Notes: generated from the letters alone by a model not told the origin. A DNA stretch of 37,871 bases from Candidatus Saccharimonadota bacterium (GCA_027365445.1 DAHXNJ010000014.1:1-37871), one strand, 5' to 3'; positions 1 through 8,233 are shown, numbered from the stretch's first letter. Made by a program: numbers and translations.

Positions 1-2
1 TA

Positions 3-191
3 TCATTACAAACACTTAGGGCTATAGAATCTAGGGCCTTGATGGTCACATACGACCAATACTCACAACCAGACTTTTTTTATGAACCTGAAGCACCTGC
101 CGATGCTGCAACTGGAGGAAGAAGATTAAAATTTAGGCCTAATCTAAAAATAAATAGTAGGGTAAAGAAAACAAAATCTAAAGAAGTTTAG
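3..191 (+). CDS. secY: Protein translocase subunit SecY, C-terminal end (partial)
   Basis: A reading frame is open from the left edge to TAG at 189-191 and gives about 62 residues. It begins with LQTLRAIESRALMVTYDQY. This resembles the end of SecY, where the last membrane helix is followed by a short cytoplasmic stretch of the type 'ETLRQIESQLVxRxYxGF'. A charged tail rich in Lys and Arg follows. SecY is the channel subunit of the Sec translocon in the inner membrane. Its position just before infA-rpmJ-rpsM is the usual end of the spc operon. The rest of the gene lies outside the window, so the call rests on a short match plus context. Confidence 0.7.
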   Translation, partial: SLQTLRAIESRALMVTYDQYSQPDFFYEPEAPADAATGGRRLKFRPNLKINSRVKKTKSKEV

Positions 192-607
192 ATAAAAACT
201 TATAATTTAAATAATAATCTCGTAGCCATAATTGATATAAATCAAACCTTATATATAAAACCCTAATTAAATACGTGTTAATTGGCCAAGATAAAAAATA
301 AGCTTAATAATACCCTCATAAACACTTACTAAAGAACGGTAATAAAGACAAACTAATAATTATTAAGCGAAAACTGCAACAAATAAAATTAGAAAGGTTT
401 AAAAGAAATTAAAATAATAAAAGAATAATGTACTAAATACATTCAATTATTAGGCATAATAGTAAGTATCTGGTAGACTTAATTTAGAGATAGATTGCGG
501 ACTAAATATAGAAAAAATCTATATTAGGACGTAAAACATATTTAATTGTTAAAATACACTTTACAAAGAGATAAGGATAGTGATATAATTTTTGACTAGT
601 TATAGGT
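192..607. other. AT-rich intergenic gap between secY and infA
   Basis: These 416 bases hold no credible reading frame. Two short inverted repeats are visible: AATGTA/TACATT at 427-443 and AATATAGA/TCTATATT at 505-525; neither is followed by a T-run, so neither is a clear terminator. A good promoter sits at the right end (560-589). In many bacteria adk and map lie between secY and infA. Neither is here, and I see no recognisable remnant of them. Confidence 0.6.
560..589 (+). promoter_or_regulatory. Sigma70-type promoter for the infA-rpsI operon
   Basis: The -35 box TTTACA (560-565) is separated by 18 bases from the -10 box TATAAT (584-589), which is preceded by an extended TGA (581-583). Transcription would start near 596, about 12 bases before the infA start codon at 608, so the 5' leader is very short and has no clear Shine-Dalgarno sequence. 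Confidence 0.65.
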
Positions 608-829
608 ATGGCTGCCAATAAAGAAGTAATCGAGTTAAATGGAACAATTGTAGAAACCTTACCAGGTACACAGTTTAAGGTTGAGCTCGAAAACGGCCAT
701 CAAATTATAGCTCACGTAGCCGGTAAGATGAGGAAACATTTTATCCGAATAGTACCAGGCGACAGCGTTACGGTCGAGTTGACCCCTTACGATCTTACAA
801 AGGGTAGAATCACCTATCGCAAATCATAA
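608..829 (+). CDS. infA: Translation initiation factor IF-1
   Basis: This 73-residue protein has the normal IF-1 length and is a single OB-fold. It matches the family along its length: [22 protein letters not shown], then [19 protein letters not shown], then [20 protein letters not shown]-1 binds the ribosomal A site of the 30S subunit during initiation, with IF-2 and IF-3. It is the first gene of the downstream ribosomal operon and is read from the promoter at 560-589. Confidence 0.97.
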   Translation: MAANKEVIELNGTIVETLPGTQFKVELENGHQIIAHVAGKMRKHFIRIVPGDSVTVELTPYDLTKGRITYRKS

Positions 830-874
830 AATTAAGCAGTGAGTCATAGCTGTCTAAAGGAGGCAATGATCCGC

Positions 875-991
875 ATGAAAGTGCGTGCAAGCGTCAAGAA
901 AATTAGCCCAGACGATAAAATCGTTCGCCGAAAAGGCAGAGTTTATGTAATAAATAAACGTAAACCACGTCATAAACAAAGGCAAGGATAA
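875..991 (+). CDS. rpmJ: 50S ribosomal protein L36 (bL36), zinc-free form
   Basis: This 38-residue protein reads [15 protein letters not shown], then [23 protein letters not shown]. The family frame (MKVRxSVK...RRKGxVxVI...HKQxQG) is intact. The cysteines of the usual zinc ribbon are gone (ISPDDK where the family has CxxC), so this is a C-minus L36. The strong Shine-Dalgarno AAAGGAGG (856-863) is 11 bases from this ATG. An in-frame ATG at 866 is only 2 bases from it, so 875 is the better start. Confidence 0.95.
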   Translation: MKVRASVKKISPDDKIVRRKGRVYVINKRKPRHKQRQG

Positions 992-995
992 TCAA

Positions 996-1382
996 ATGGC
1001 AAGAATTTCTGGAGTCACAATTCCAAACGACAAACAAATCTGGGTCGCTTTGACTTATGTATATGGTATTGGGCCAAAAACTAGCAAAGACATCTTAAAA
1101 AAAGCAGAAGTAGATACAGCTATAAGAGTCTCCAAGTTAACCGACAATGAAATATCTAAAATACAGGAAGTTATAAGCAACGATTACACGGTCGAAGGTG
1201 AATTACAGAGAATAGTTAGTGGCAACATCAAAAGACTTAAAGACATTAAAAGTTACCGAGGAATCAGACACACCCTTAATCTACCAACCAAAGGACAAAG
1301 AACTAAGACTAATGCCCGAACAAGAAGAGGTAAAAAAGTAACCGTTTCAGGAACAGCAAAGAAGGCTTTGGCTAAAACCTAA
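996..1382 (+). CDS. rpsM: 30S ribosomal protein S13 (uS13)
   Basis: The 128-residue protein starts MARISGVTIPNDKQIWVALTY. The helix-two-turn-helix core (YGIGPKTSKDILKKAEVD) and the C-terminal RGIRHTLNLPTKGQRTKTNARTRRG segment are both clear. S13 sits in the 30S head, contacts the P-site tRNA with its basic tail, and forms bridges to the large subunit. It starts 4 bases after rpmJ and is the first of the rpsM-rpsK-rpsD-rpoA-rplQ run, the classic alpha operon order. Confidence 0.98.
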   Translation: MARISGVTIPNDKQIWVALTYVYGIGPKTSKDILKKAEVDTAIRVSKLTDNEISKIQEVISNDYTVEGELQRIVSGNIKRLKDIKSYRGIRHTLNLPTKGQRTKTNARTRRGKKVTVSGTAKKALAKT

Positions 1383-1394
1383 TAAAGGAAAACT

Positions 1395-1823
1395 ATGACA
1401 GATCAAGCTACTACAATAAGCGAACCAGAGATTAACGCAAGTACGACGACAAAGAAGCGTAAAAATAAGCGTAACGTTAGTAGTGGACAAGTACATATAT
1501 TAGCAACTTTCAACAATACAATAGTTAGTTTTACAGACCCACAAGGCGCTGTATTAGCGACTTCTAGTGCTGGAGCGTGCGGATTTAGAGGATCAAAAAA
1601 AGGTACAGCATACGCGGCTCAAGTTGCAGCTGAAAAAGCAGGACAAATTGCTAAAGCACAATACGGCTTAACTAAAGCAGATGTTTATGTTAAAGGAATC
1701 GGTCTTGGCAGAGATTCAGCTATTCGAGCATTGGCAAGTTTAGATATACAAGTCGAAATAATCCAAGATGTAACCGGAGTACCACATGGTGGCGTAAGGC
1801 CTAGGAAGGCAAGAAGGGTTTAA
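1395..1823 (+). CDS. rpsK: 30S ribosomal protein S11 (uS11)
   Basis: This is a 142-residue protein. The first 25 or so residues are a low-complexity Thr/Lys extension. The conserved S11 fold then begins at SSGQVHILATFNNTIVSFTD, followed by SAGACGFRGSKKGTAYAAQ and VKGIGLGRDSAIRAL, and ends DVTGVPHGGVRPRKARRV. S11 lies on the 30S platform next to the mRNA exit channel. GGAAA just upstream serves as a weak ribosome binding site, and rpsD follows after 6 bases. Confidence 0.98.
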   Translation: MTDQATTISEPEINASTTTKKRKNKRNVSSGQVHILATFNNTIVSFTDPQGAVLATSSAGACGFRGSKKGTAYAAQVAAEKAGQIAKAQYGLTKADVYVKGIGLGRDSAIRALASLDIQVEIIQDVTGVPHGGVRPRKARRV

Positions 1824-1829
1824 GCATAA

Positions 1830-2447
1830 ATGGCAAGAGACAGACAATCTATCGTTAAAATGAGTCGTCGCGAAGGGTATGCACTACATCCTAAGGCGCA
1901 TAAAGCACTCGTCAAAAGAACAGGAATGCCTGGACAGCAAGCTTCATCTGGAAGACCAAGTAAACCTAGTCAATATGCTATCCAATTAAGAGAAAAACAA
2001 AAAGTCAAAAGACTATACGGATTATTAGAGAGACAATTTTCTAATTTAATGGCTGAAGCAAGTAAAAGACAGGGTCAGTCAGGTGCAGTATTATTACAAA
2101 TGCTAGAACAACGAGCAGATAATGCCGTTTATCGATCAGGCTTAGCACCTTCAAGACGTGCAGCAAGACAACTAGTATCCCATGGACATTTCTTATTAAA
2201 CGACACCAGAATAGATATACCTTCAATAAAATTAAATCCTGGAGATACGCTACAAATTCGTCCTCATAGTATTAAATCAGATTATTTTAAAAGAATAGAC
2301 GAGGTAAGCCCTGCACCAACAACCATACCAGAGTGGCTAAAAGTAAACCGCAAGAAAGGTGAGATAAAAATAGAATCACTACCGACAAGAGAAGATGCGG
2401 AACAAGATATTAATGAACAACTAATAGTTGAGTATTACTCAAGATAA
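1830..2447 (+). CDS. rpsD: 30S ribosomal protein S4 (uS4), zinc-free form
   Basis: The 205-residue protein begins MARDRQSIVKMSRREGYALH. The N-terminal part lacks the four cysteines that bind zinc in C-plus S4 proteins. The S4 RNA-binding domain is at about residues 95-155 (RADNAVYRSGLAPSRRAARQ, then LVSHGHFLLNDTRIDIPS). S4 nucleates 16S rRNA folding and in many bacteria represses its own operon. It lies in the alpha operon, 6 bases after rpsK and 20 before rpoA. Confidence 0.97.
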   Translation: MARDRQSIVKMSRREGYALHPKAHKALVKRTGMPGQQASSGRPSKPSQYAIQLREKQKVKRLYGLLERQFSNLMAEASKRQGQSGAVLLQMLEQRADNAVYRSGLAPSRRAARQLVSHGHFLLNDTRIDIPSIKLNPGDTLQIRPHSIKSDYFKRIDEVSPAPTTIPEWLKVNRKKGEIKIESLPTREDAEQDINEQLIVEYYSR

Positions 2448-2467
2448 TAGGAGGAAGAGTAAATAAT

Positions 2468-3421
2468 ATGTCAAACCTAATTCACACACCAGGAGTAGTC
2501 AAAGTAGACGAACACAATCCAACTTCTACTACTTTTACTATCGAGCCATTGCATAATGGTTACGGCATGACACTCGGTAACTCATTAAGACGAGTATTAC
2601 TGTCAAGCATATCCGGTGCAGTCATAACTTCGTTTAAAATTGAAGGTTCAACTCACGAATTTACTACTATTAACGGTGTCAAAGAAGACGTTATCGATAT
2701 CATGATGAACCTTAAAAAACTTCGCTTTAAAGTATACGGCGAAGAACAACAAAGCCTTAGATTAACAAAAAAAGGCAAAGGACCAGTTACAGCAAAAGAC
2801 ATTACACTTAATGCAGACGTAGAAATCGTAAATCCTGATGAAGTCATAGCTACTATAGATAATGACAAAGTTAATTTAGTAATTGACTTAATCGTTGAAG
2901 TTGGACGTGGCTATAGAACAATTGAAGAAGGAACTCTTATAAAGCCAAGTGATATGATCGCAGTTGATTCTATTTTCACTCCTGTATTAAGAGTAAGATA
3001 TAAAGTAGAAAACACTCGTGTCGGGCAAGTAACAGACTTAGATAAGTTAATCATAACCATTGACACAGACGGATCAATAACCCCGTCCGACGCCTTTGAA
3101 GAGGCAGCGGCAATATTAATAAACCAATATACTGCACTGGCAGGTAAAACTAGAGTAGCTGTTACTCCAAGCCTTGGGCAAGATGATAATAGTAATGCCA
3201 ACGAAGATAATGATATTATAGGTGAGGAATTAGCAGCATTAAATACGTCAATTGAGGATCTTAACCTTTCAGCTAGAACAACCAACGCATTAATAAATAA
3301 TGATATCCATACTATAAAAGACTTGTTTAGCCTAAATGAAGCTGAGCTAAAGGATCTAAAGGGATTTGGAAGTAAAGCATTAGATGAAGTAAAAGAAAAA
3401 ATGGCCGAATTGGAACTTTAG
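2468..3421 (+). CDS. rpoA: RNA polymerase alpha subunit
   Basis: This 317-residue protein has both expected domains. The N-terminal dimerisation domain covers about 1-230, including EPLHNGYGMTLGNSLRRVLL and the GxSTHEFTTINGVKEDV segment. An acidic linker (about 235-252) leads to the C-terminal domain of two helix-hairpin-helix units (IEDLNLSARTTNALI, then LKGFGSKALDEVKEKMAEL). The C-terminal domain binds upstream promoter DNA and activators. A GGAGG site (2451-2455) lies 12 bases before the ATG. Confidence 0.98.
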   Translation: MSNLIHTPGVVKVDEHNPTSTTFTIEPLHNGYGMTLGNSLRRVLLSSISGAVITSFKIEGSTHEFTTINGVKEDVIDIMMNLKKLRFKVYGEEQQSLRLTKKGKGPVTAKDITLNADVEIVNPDEVIATIDNDKVNLVIDLIVEVGRGYRTIEEGTLIKPSDMIAVDSIFTPVLRVRYKVENTRVGQVTDLDKLIITIDTDGSITPSDAFEEAAAILINQYTALAGKTRVAVTPSLGQDDNSNANEDNDIIGEELAALNTSIEDLNLSARTTNALINNDIHTIKDLFSLNEAELKDLKGFGSKALDEVKEKMAELEL

Positions 3422-3450
3422 GCTTAGATTAAATATAAGGAAAAGTAGCT

Positions 3451-3867
3451 ATGCATCGACACGGATATCAAGGAAGAAAACTACATCGTCAAACTGATCA
3501 ACGGGAAGCGTTAATTAAAGGTTTGGCTGATGCTTTAATAATACATGGCCGCATCGAAACTACGCTACCTAAAGCTAAGGAAATACAACCTTATGTAGAA
3601 AAACTTATAACTAAGGCTAAAATAGGCGATTTACATAATCGAAGACAAATAATTAATTCAGTACAGACAATCTCTGCAGCACATAAATTAGTAGACGAGA
3701 TCGCGCCCAAACTGAAAAGTAGACAAAGTGGCTACTTAAGAATAGAAAAATCTTCAAATCGTCGTGGAGATAACGCTCCGATGGCCGTAATTAGCTTTGT
3801 TGATGACATATCAGATAATCCCAAGGAACCGGTACTAGCTACTAACGATGTTAAGGAGGCAGCATAA
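3451..3867 (+). CDS. rplQ: 50S ribosomal protein L17 (bL17)
   Basis: The 138-residue protein begins MHRHGYQGRKLHRQTDQREA, the L17 signature in which HR..GRKL.R...R.AL is conserved, and continues GLADALIIHGRIETTLPKAKE. The last 25 residues are an acidic tail beyond the usual end. L17 lies near the polypeptide exit tunnel of the 50S subunit. It ends the alpha operon. The Shine-Dalgarno of rplM (AAGGAGG, 3853-3859) lies inside its last codons. Confidence 0.97.
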   Translation: MHRHGYQGRKLHRQTDQREALIKGLADALIIHGRIETTLPKAKEIQPYVEKLITKAKIGDLHNRRQIINSVQTISAAHKLVDEIAPKLKSRQSGYLRIEKSSNRRGDNAPMAVISFVDDISDNPKEPVLATNDVKEAA

Positions 3868-3868
3868 G

Positions 3869-4315
3869 ATGAATAAAACTTATTCTGCTAAACCATCAGA
3901 AGTAAAACGAGATTGGTATGTAATTGATGCAAGTGAAGAAACTCTAGGAAGAATATCGACACGAATAGCTACATTATTACTCGGTAAAGAAAAGCCAATG
4001 TTTACAACTCATATAGATTGTGGAGATTATGTAATCGTAATTAATGCATCCAAAATTAAAGTTACTGGAAATAAAATCGAAGATAAGAAATATTATCGCC
4101 ATAGCCAACATCCAAGTGGCTTACATACTAGAACTTTTCAAGAACAAATGGAAAAAGACCCAACTGTAATAATTATGAAAGCAGTGCGTGGGATGCTGCC
4201 TATAAATAAACTAACAGCTGAACGACTAAAAAGACTTAAGATTTATACAGGCGAAGATCATCAGCATGAAGCTCAAAAACCGACCAAACTAGCCGTTAAG
4301 AAAGGACAGAGTTAA
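3869..4315 (+). CDS. rplM: 50S ribosomal protein L13 (uL13)
   Basis: The 148-residue protein reads MNKTYSAKPSEVKRDWYVID, then ASEETLGRISTRIATLLLGK, with the family motif HYRHSQHPxG and a VRGMLP segment (about residues 105-115). L13 is an early assembly protein of the 50S subunit. The frame is open further upstream, but ATG 3869 is 9 bases after AAGGAGG (3853-3859) and matches the family start, so it is chosen. rpsI follows after 2 bases, and the rplM-rpsI pair is nearly universal. Confidence 0.97.
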   Translation: MNKTYSAKPSEVKRDWYVIDASEETLGRISTRIATLLLGKEKPMFTTHIDCGDYVIVINASKIKVTGNKIEDKKYYRHSQHPSGLHTRTFQEQMEKDPTVIIMKAVRGMLPINKLTAERLKRLKIYTGEDHQHEAQKPTKLAVKKGQS

Positions 4316-4317
4316 TA

Positions 4318-4725
4318 ATGGCACAGCCAGACAAGAAAAATTATTACTATGCACTAGGAAGACGCAAAAGCTCTACCGCAAGAGTTAGACTAATGCATGG
4401 AAACGGGGAAATAACAGTCAACAATAAACCAGTTAACGACTACTTCCAAGAAAGCAAATACCTACTACACAAACTAATTGAACCATTTGTAATTGTCGAC
4501 AAAGTTAATAAATTCAACGTTACTGTTGTCGTATCTGGCGGTGGACAAGACGGGCAAATTGAAGCAATTCGCTTAGGAATATCCAAAGCATTAGTTTTGG
4601 AAGATGAAAATCTGAAGTCAACCCTTAAAAGAGCAGATATGCTTGGACGAGATCCTAGAACTAAAGAACGTAAAAAGTTTGGTCTTAAAGGTGCTAGAAA
4701 AAAGCGACAATTTACTAAACGATAG
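4318..4725 (+). CDS. rpsI: 30S ribosomal protein S9 (uS9)
   Basis: The 135-residue protein has the S9 start (YYALGRRKSSTARVRLMHGNG), the central VSGGGQDGQIEAIRLGISKAL, and the basic C-terminal tail DPRTKERKKFGLKGARKKRQFTKR ending in Lys-Arg. The tail reaches into the P site and contacts the tRNA anticodon loop. It is the last ribosomal gene of this run; a new promoter for trpS follows within 30 bases. Confidence 0.98.
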   Translation: MAQPDKKNYYYALGRRKSSTARVRLMHGNGEITVNNKPVNDYFQESKYLLHKLIEPFVIVDKVNKFNVTVVVSGGGQDGQIEAIRLGISKALVLEDENLKSTLKRADMLGRDPRTKERKKFGLKGARKKRQFTKR

Positions 4726-4740
4726 TTATTGTTTAATAGT

Positions 4741-4749
4741 TGGTATAAT
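4741..4749 (+). promoter_or_regulatory. Extended -10 promoter of trpS, leaderless
   Basis: TGG directly precedes TATAAT (4744-4749). The trpS ATG is at 4756, 6 bases after the box, where transcription would be expected to begin. No convincing -35 box is seen at the right distance, which is common for extended -10 promoters. Confidence 0.55.
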
Positions 4750-4755
4750 AGTTAA

Positions 4756-5793
4756 ATGAGCGTCGATAAGCCAGTAGTCCTTACCGGTATAAGATCTAAC
4801 AGTGAACTTACACTTGGCAATTATATAGGTGCTATCAAACCATTGGTCGAACTTCAAGCAAAGCATTCGAACGACTATACGATCAATATGTTTGTACCCG
4901 ATCTACATAGCTTTACTACACCCATTGATCATGGAAAATTATTTGATAATACGATCACTAATTTAAAATCATTTGTAGCTAGTGGTTTAGAACTAAATAA
5001 AAGTAATTCTTACATTTATAGGCAGAGTAGAATACCGGCTCATAGTGAGTTAACTTGGATTCTCGATTGCTTTGTTCATGTCGGTGAACTAAATAGAATG
5101 ACTCAATTCAAAGATAAAAGTAGCGACAATACGGCTGTAAGTGTAGGCTTATTTAATTATCCAGTTTTAATGGCCGCAGATATCTTACTTTACGACGCCT
5201 TATATGTACCAGTAGGAGAAGACCAAAGACAACACCTTGAATTAACCAGAGATATAGCCATAAGAATTAATCATCAATTTAATCAACAACTATTTACAGT
5301 TCCTAAAAAATGGGAAGAACAACTAAAATTTGTTAGTTTAACACAAGGTTTACGTATTCGAAGCTTAAAAAATCCCGATAAAAAAATGAGTAAAAGTGTT
5401 AGTGATCCTGCTGGTACTATTCTTTTAAATGACGATCCAGCCAAAGCAGCTGCTAAGGTCACATCAGCTACTACCGACTCACTTGGAATCATAGATTACG
5501 ATATAAAAACGCGACCTGGCGTATCTAATTTATTACAAATTTTAGCATTTTTAAATAAACAAGACCTTAATGAGACAATACAGCAATGGACCGGCAAAAC
5601 AATGTATGGAGAGCTAAAAAAAGTAACAGCTCAAAGTGTCTTTAATTTTCTAACCGATTTTCAAAAGAAATTATCCCAAATTGATGAAGCAACTCTATTA
5701 AATAAATTGGCTAAAGATGAGGTAAGTATGAACGAAGTCGCTAATAAAAAACTATTAGAAGTGCAAAAAGTAGTCGGCCTAGTTAAATATTGA
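4756..5793 (+). CDS. trpS: Tryptophan-tRNA ligase
   Basis: This 345-residue class I aminoacyl-tRNA synthetase charges tRNA-Trp with tryptophan using ATP. The HIGH-type motif appears as TLGNYIGA near residue 19, the central MAADILLYDALYVPVGEDQRQH block is at about 135-155, and KMSKS is at about residue 210 (DKKMSKSVSDPAG). Length and motif spacing are normal for bacterial TrpS. Its substrate tRNA-Trp is encoded in this window at 25667-25742. The stop codon lies 2 bases before the next ATG, so it probably shares a transcript with the pseudouridine synthase. Confidence 0.97.
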   Translation: MSVDKPVVLTGIRSNSELTLGNYIGAIKPLVELQAKHSNDYTINMFVPDLHSFTTPIDHGKLFDNTITNLKSFVASGLELNKSNSYIYRQSRIPAHSELTWILDCFVHVGELNRMTQFKDKSSDNTAVSVGLFNYPVLMAADILLYDALYVPVGEDQRQHLELTRDIAIRINHQFNQQLFTVPKKWEEQLKFVSLTQGLRIRSLKNPDKKMSKSVSDPAGTILLNDDPAKAAAKVTSATTDSLGIIDYDIKTRPGVSNLLQILAFLNKQDLNETIQQWTGKTMYGELKKVTAQSVFNFLTDFQKKLSQIDEATLLNKLAKDEVSMNEVANKKLLEVQKVVGLVKY

Positions 5794-5795
5794 TT

Positions 5796-6662
5796 ATGAC
5801 GGATTTTATATATCAAGAAACTATACCTAAAAGAATAGATATATACGCCCAAGAATTAAACCCTAATTTAAGTCGTAGTTACTTAAATAAACAAATTAAC
5901 CTAGGCTTGATAAGAGTAAACGGCAAAATTTCTAAACCAAGCTTAAAACTTAGAGAGATGGATAAGATAACGATAGCCGATACTTTGCTAAAGCTCCCTG
6001 TATTAGGCAAAATCGAACTCCCTATAATCTACGAAGATGATTTTTGTATCGTGATCAACAAACCAAGCGGCATCATTACGCATGCTAAAGGTACAATCGA
6101 TAATGAAGTCAGTGTGGCTAGTTTTATAAGAGATAGAATTGATCCTAAGTTAGCTGGGAATAGAGCCGGTATTGTACATAGATTAGATAGAGGAACTTCA
6201 GGAGTTATTATTTGTGCTAAGAATGAATATGCTCAGAAATATCTTCAAAGACAATTCGCCAAAAGAATGGTAGAGAAACAATACATAGCATTAGTTACAG
6301 GCAAGATGGAGCAACAACAAGCAAATATATTATTCCCAATAGAAAGAAATCCTAAAAAACCTTCTAGATTCAGAGTAGGCGTAAATGGCAAAACAGCCCA
6401 AACTTATTATGACGTAATAAAAAGTAATGAATCATATAGTCTATTATTACTAACTCCAAAAACAGGACGAACACATCAATTAAGGGTACACTTAAAAGCT
6501 ATCAATCATCCAATAGTAGGAGATGACTTTTATGATGGCGAACCATACAAAAGACTAATGCTACATGCTTCATTCTTGTCTGTCATATTGCCAGATATAG
6601 GCAGGATTGAATTTAATGCACCATTAGATGAAGAATTTAACTCACTACTACCTATAGACTAG
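5796..6662 (+). CDS. RluD-family 23S rRNA pseudouridine synthase
   Basis: This 288-residue protein converts specific uridines in 23S rRNA to pseudouridine. An S4-like RNA-binding domain occupies about residues 1-65 (LSRSYLNKQINLGLIRVNGK). The RluA/RluD catalytic domain has the HRLDRGTSG motif with catalytic Asp131, followed by the late motif TGRTHQLRVHLKAINHPIVGD. An in-frame TTG at 5790 would overlap trpS; ATG 5796 is chosen. The exact target uridines cannot be told from sequence alone, so no symbol is given. Confidence 0.93.
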   Translation: MTDFIYQETIPKRIDIYAQELNPNLSRSYLNKQINLGLIRVNGKISKPSLKLREMDKITIADTLLKLPVLGKIELPIIYEDDFCIVINKPSGIITHAKGTIDNEVSVASFIRDRIDPKLAGNRAGIVHRLDRGTSGVIICAKNEYAQKYLQRQFAKRMVEKQYIALVTGKMEQQQANILFPIERNPKKPSRFRVGVNGKTAQTYYDVIKSNESYSLLLLTPKTGRTHQLRVHLKAINHPIVGDDFYDGEPYKRLMLHASFLSVILPDIGRIEFNAPLDEEFNSLLPID

Positions 6663-6679
6663 GAATAAGCATTAACACA

Positions 6680-7543
6680 ATGGATAAACCACTTCTACAT
6701 AGCGATACTGCTAAACAATTAACTAGCTTCATTAATAACCCAAATCATGCGCTTCTAATAACCGGAGCTAAAGGTAGTGGCAAAAGTTATTCCACTCAAT
6801 GGGTAGCTGCCCAGATATTATCGATAACGCCAGAGAAACTTAACGATTATCCTTATGCTCTATTTATAAGACCCGATGAGAAAAACGGCATAAAAATAGA
6901 TAAAATAAGAGAAATAGATCATTTTATATCCAGAAAGGTCCCTAAAACAAAAACTTCTATATCTCGCATAATTGTTATAGACGATGCCGATTTAATGAAC
7001 ATAGCCTCCCAAAATGCTTTACTTAAAAACCTTGAAGAACCACCACAAGATACACTTTTTTTAATGACTGCTACTAATAATGAGAAATTATTAGCTACGA
7101 TCAAATCTAGAACAACTTTAGTTAGGATAATTAAACCAGATCCAACTGATCTCACTAGCTTTCTACAAAAAACTAATTTAGATCACAAACTAATAACCCA
7201 AATAATAAATGTTAGCGATGGTTCATTAGCTACAGCCCAAGAGATAGCCCGTGATAGCGAAAATCATCCCTTGATTAAGTCTGCAAAGCTAGCAAGGGAA
7301 CTATTAAGCGGAAATCGGTATACACGCCTGGCTAAGGTTAACGAATTATCTAAAGATAAAGATTTAGTTATAAACACTCTTCAAATAATCCAAAATATGG
7401 CACAGATATCCCTAAAAAGTGCCACTGATGAACAAGCGAAAAGATGGCATCAAGTACTTCTAGCAACCTATACAGCAAAAGAGTATTTACTAGACAATAC
7501 AAATCTAAAACTGACTTTAGTTTATTTAATGAATAATCTATAA
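6680..7543 (+). CDS. holB: DNA polymerase III delta'-like clamp-loader ATPase
   Basis: The 287-residue AAA+ protein has Walker A GAKGSGKS (about 29-36), a Walker B-like IVIDDADLM (about 98-106), and the clamp-loader segment SQNALLKNLEEPPQDTLFLM. The arginine-finger motif of this family, SRC, appears as SRT. The zinc-binding cysteines usual in delta' and DnaX are absent. Delta' helps load the beta clamp at replication forks. It could alternatively be a short DnaX-type subunit, but length and motifs favour delta'. It starts 17 bases after the pseudouridine synthase. Confidence 0.85.
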   Translation: MDKPLLHSDTAKQLTSFINNPNHALLITGAKGSGKSYSTQWVAAQILSITPEKLNDYPYALFIRPDEKNGIKIDKIREIDHFISRKVPKTKTSISRIIVIDDADLMNIASQNALLKNLEEPPQDTLFLMTATNNEKLLATIKSRTTLVRIIKPDPTDLTSFLQKTNLDHKLITQIINVSDGSLATAQEIARDSENHPLIKSAKLARELLSGNRYTRLAKVNELSKDKDLVINTLQIIQNMAQISLKSATDEQAKRWHQVLLATYTAKEYLLDNTNLKLTLVYLMNNL

Positions 7544-7555
7544 CTATTTTTTTGC

Positions 7556-7561
7556 TATAAT
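7556..7561 (+). promoter_or_regulatory. -10 box upstream of the TPR gene
   Basis: TATAAT (7556-7561) lies 12 bases before the ATG at 7574, giving a 5' leader of only about 5 bases. No clear -35 box is visible. Confidence 0.45.
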
Positions 7562-7573
7562 AATATTTGCAAT

Positions 7574-8233
7574 ATGTATGAACTCATAATCATCGTAATT
7601 TTTGCTCTCTTAGCTTATCGGAATATCGATATTCGAGAAGATGAATTTGCAAATACTTCAAGAAAAATTGGCGACAAAGTAGGTAAGCTATGGGACATAG
7701 CTCATCACAGCATGAAAGAAAATCGCTTTCTACGTGCTGAAAAGGCATTGCTGACGATCTTAAAGATTGACGAGAAGAATGCTGCCGCATATAACAGACT
7801 AGGTATTTTATATGCCAAGCAAAAAGAATATAGAGATGCAATAGATTGTTTTGAAATAGCAAGTAGCATAGAAGCAACTCCTTCTTCACTACACAATTTA
7901 GGCTTAATCTACTACGAAACAGAAAATTACGACAAAGCAGCAATAGCTTTTGAACAAGCGCTAAAGCTAGAAGATAAACTTGCAGCACGACACGTTGCAT
8001 ACGCTAAAGTACAAGAAAAACTAGGTAATAATAGAATGATGCTAAAAGAGCTAGAAAAAGCTTCCGAGCTTGAGCCGAACCGAGAGACCTTCAGTCTGTT
8101 ACTGAAAGCCTATATAGCTCAAGGAATGGTCAAAGAAGCTGATTTAATAAAAGATAGACTGAATAAGCTCAAAAAACCTACTTCTAAAAAACCGAAGCGT
8201 ATGCTTAGGCCATCTCGAAGAGTGATCGTTTAA
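7574..8233 (+). CDS. Membrane-anchored TPR-repeat protein
   Basis: This 219-residue protein starts with one hydrophobic segment (ELIIIVIFALLAYRNI, about residues 3-18), likely a signal anchor. About four tetratricopeptide repeats follow (about 50-195), for example AAAYNRLGILYAKQKEYRDA and SSLHNLGLIYYETENYDKAA. The C-terminus is strongly basic (KKPTSKKPKRMLRPSRR). TPR proteins are protein-binding scaffolds; no enzyme motif is seen. Its last bases overlap the stop of the convergent gene by 4 bases. The specific partner is unknown. Confidence 0.85.
   Translation: MYELIIIVIFALLAYRNIDIREDEFANTSRKIGDKVGKLWDIAHHSMKENRFLRAEKALLTILKIDEKNAAAYNRLGILYAKQKEYRDAIDCFEIASSIEATPSSLHNLGLIYYETENYDKAAIAFEQALKLEDKLAARHVAYAKVQEKLGNNRMMLKELEKASELEPNRETFSLLLKAYIAQGMVKEADLIKDRLNKLKKPTSKKPKRMLRPSRRVIV

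Noticed and set aside
866-874. Earlier ATG for rpmJ at 866
   Set aside because: It is only 2 bases from the Shine-Dalgarno and adds residues absent from L36 proteins.
2911-3285. 124-residue minus-strand frame inside rpoA
   Set aside because: It is antisense to a certain gene; no ribosome site or family match.
7590-8000. 136-residue minus-strand frame inside the TPR gene
   Set aside because: It is fully antisense to a clear TPR protein and its translation is Leu/Cys-rich without motifs.
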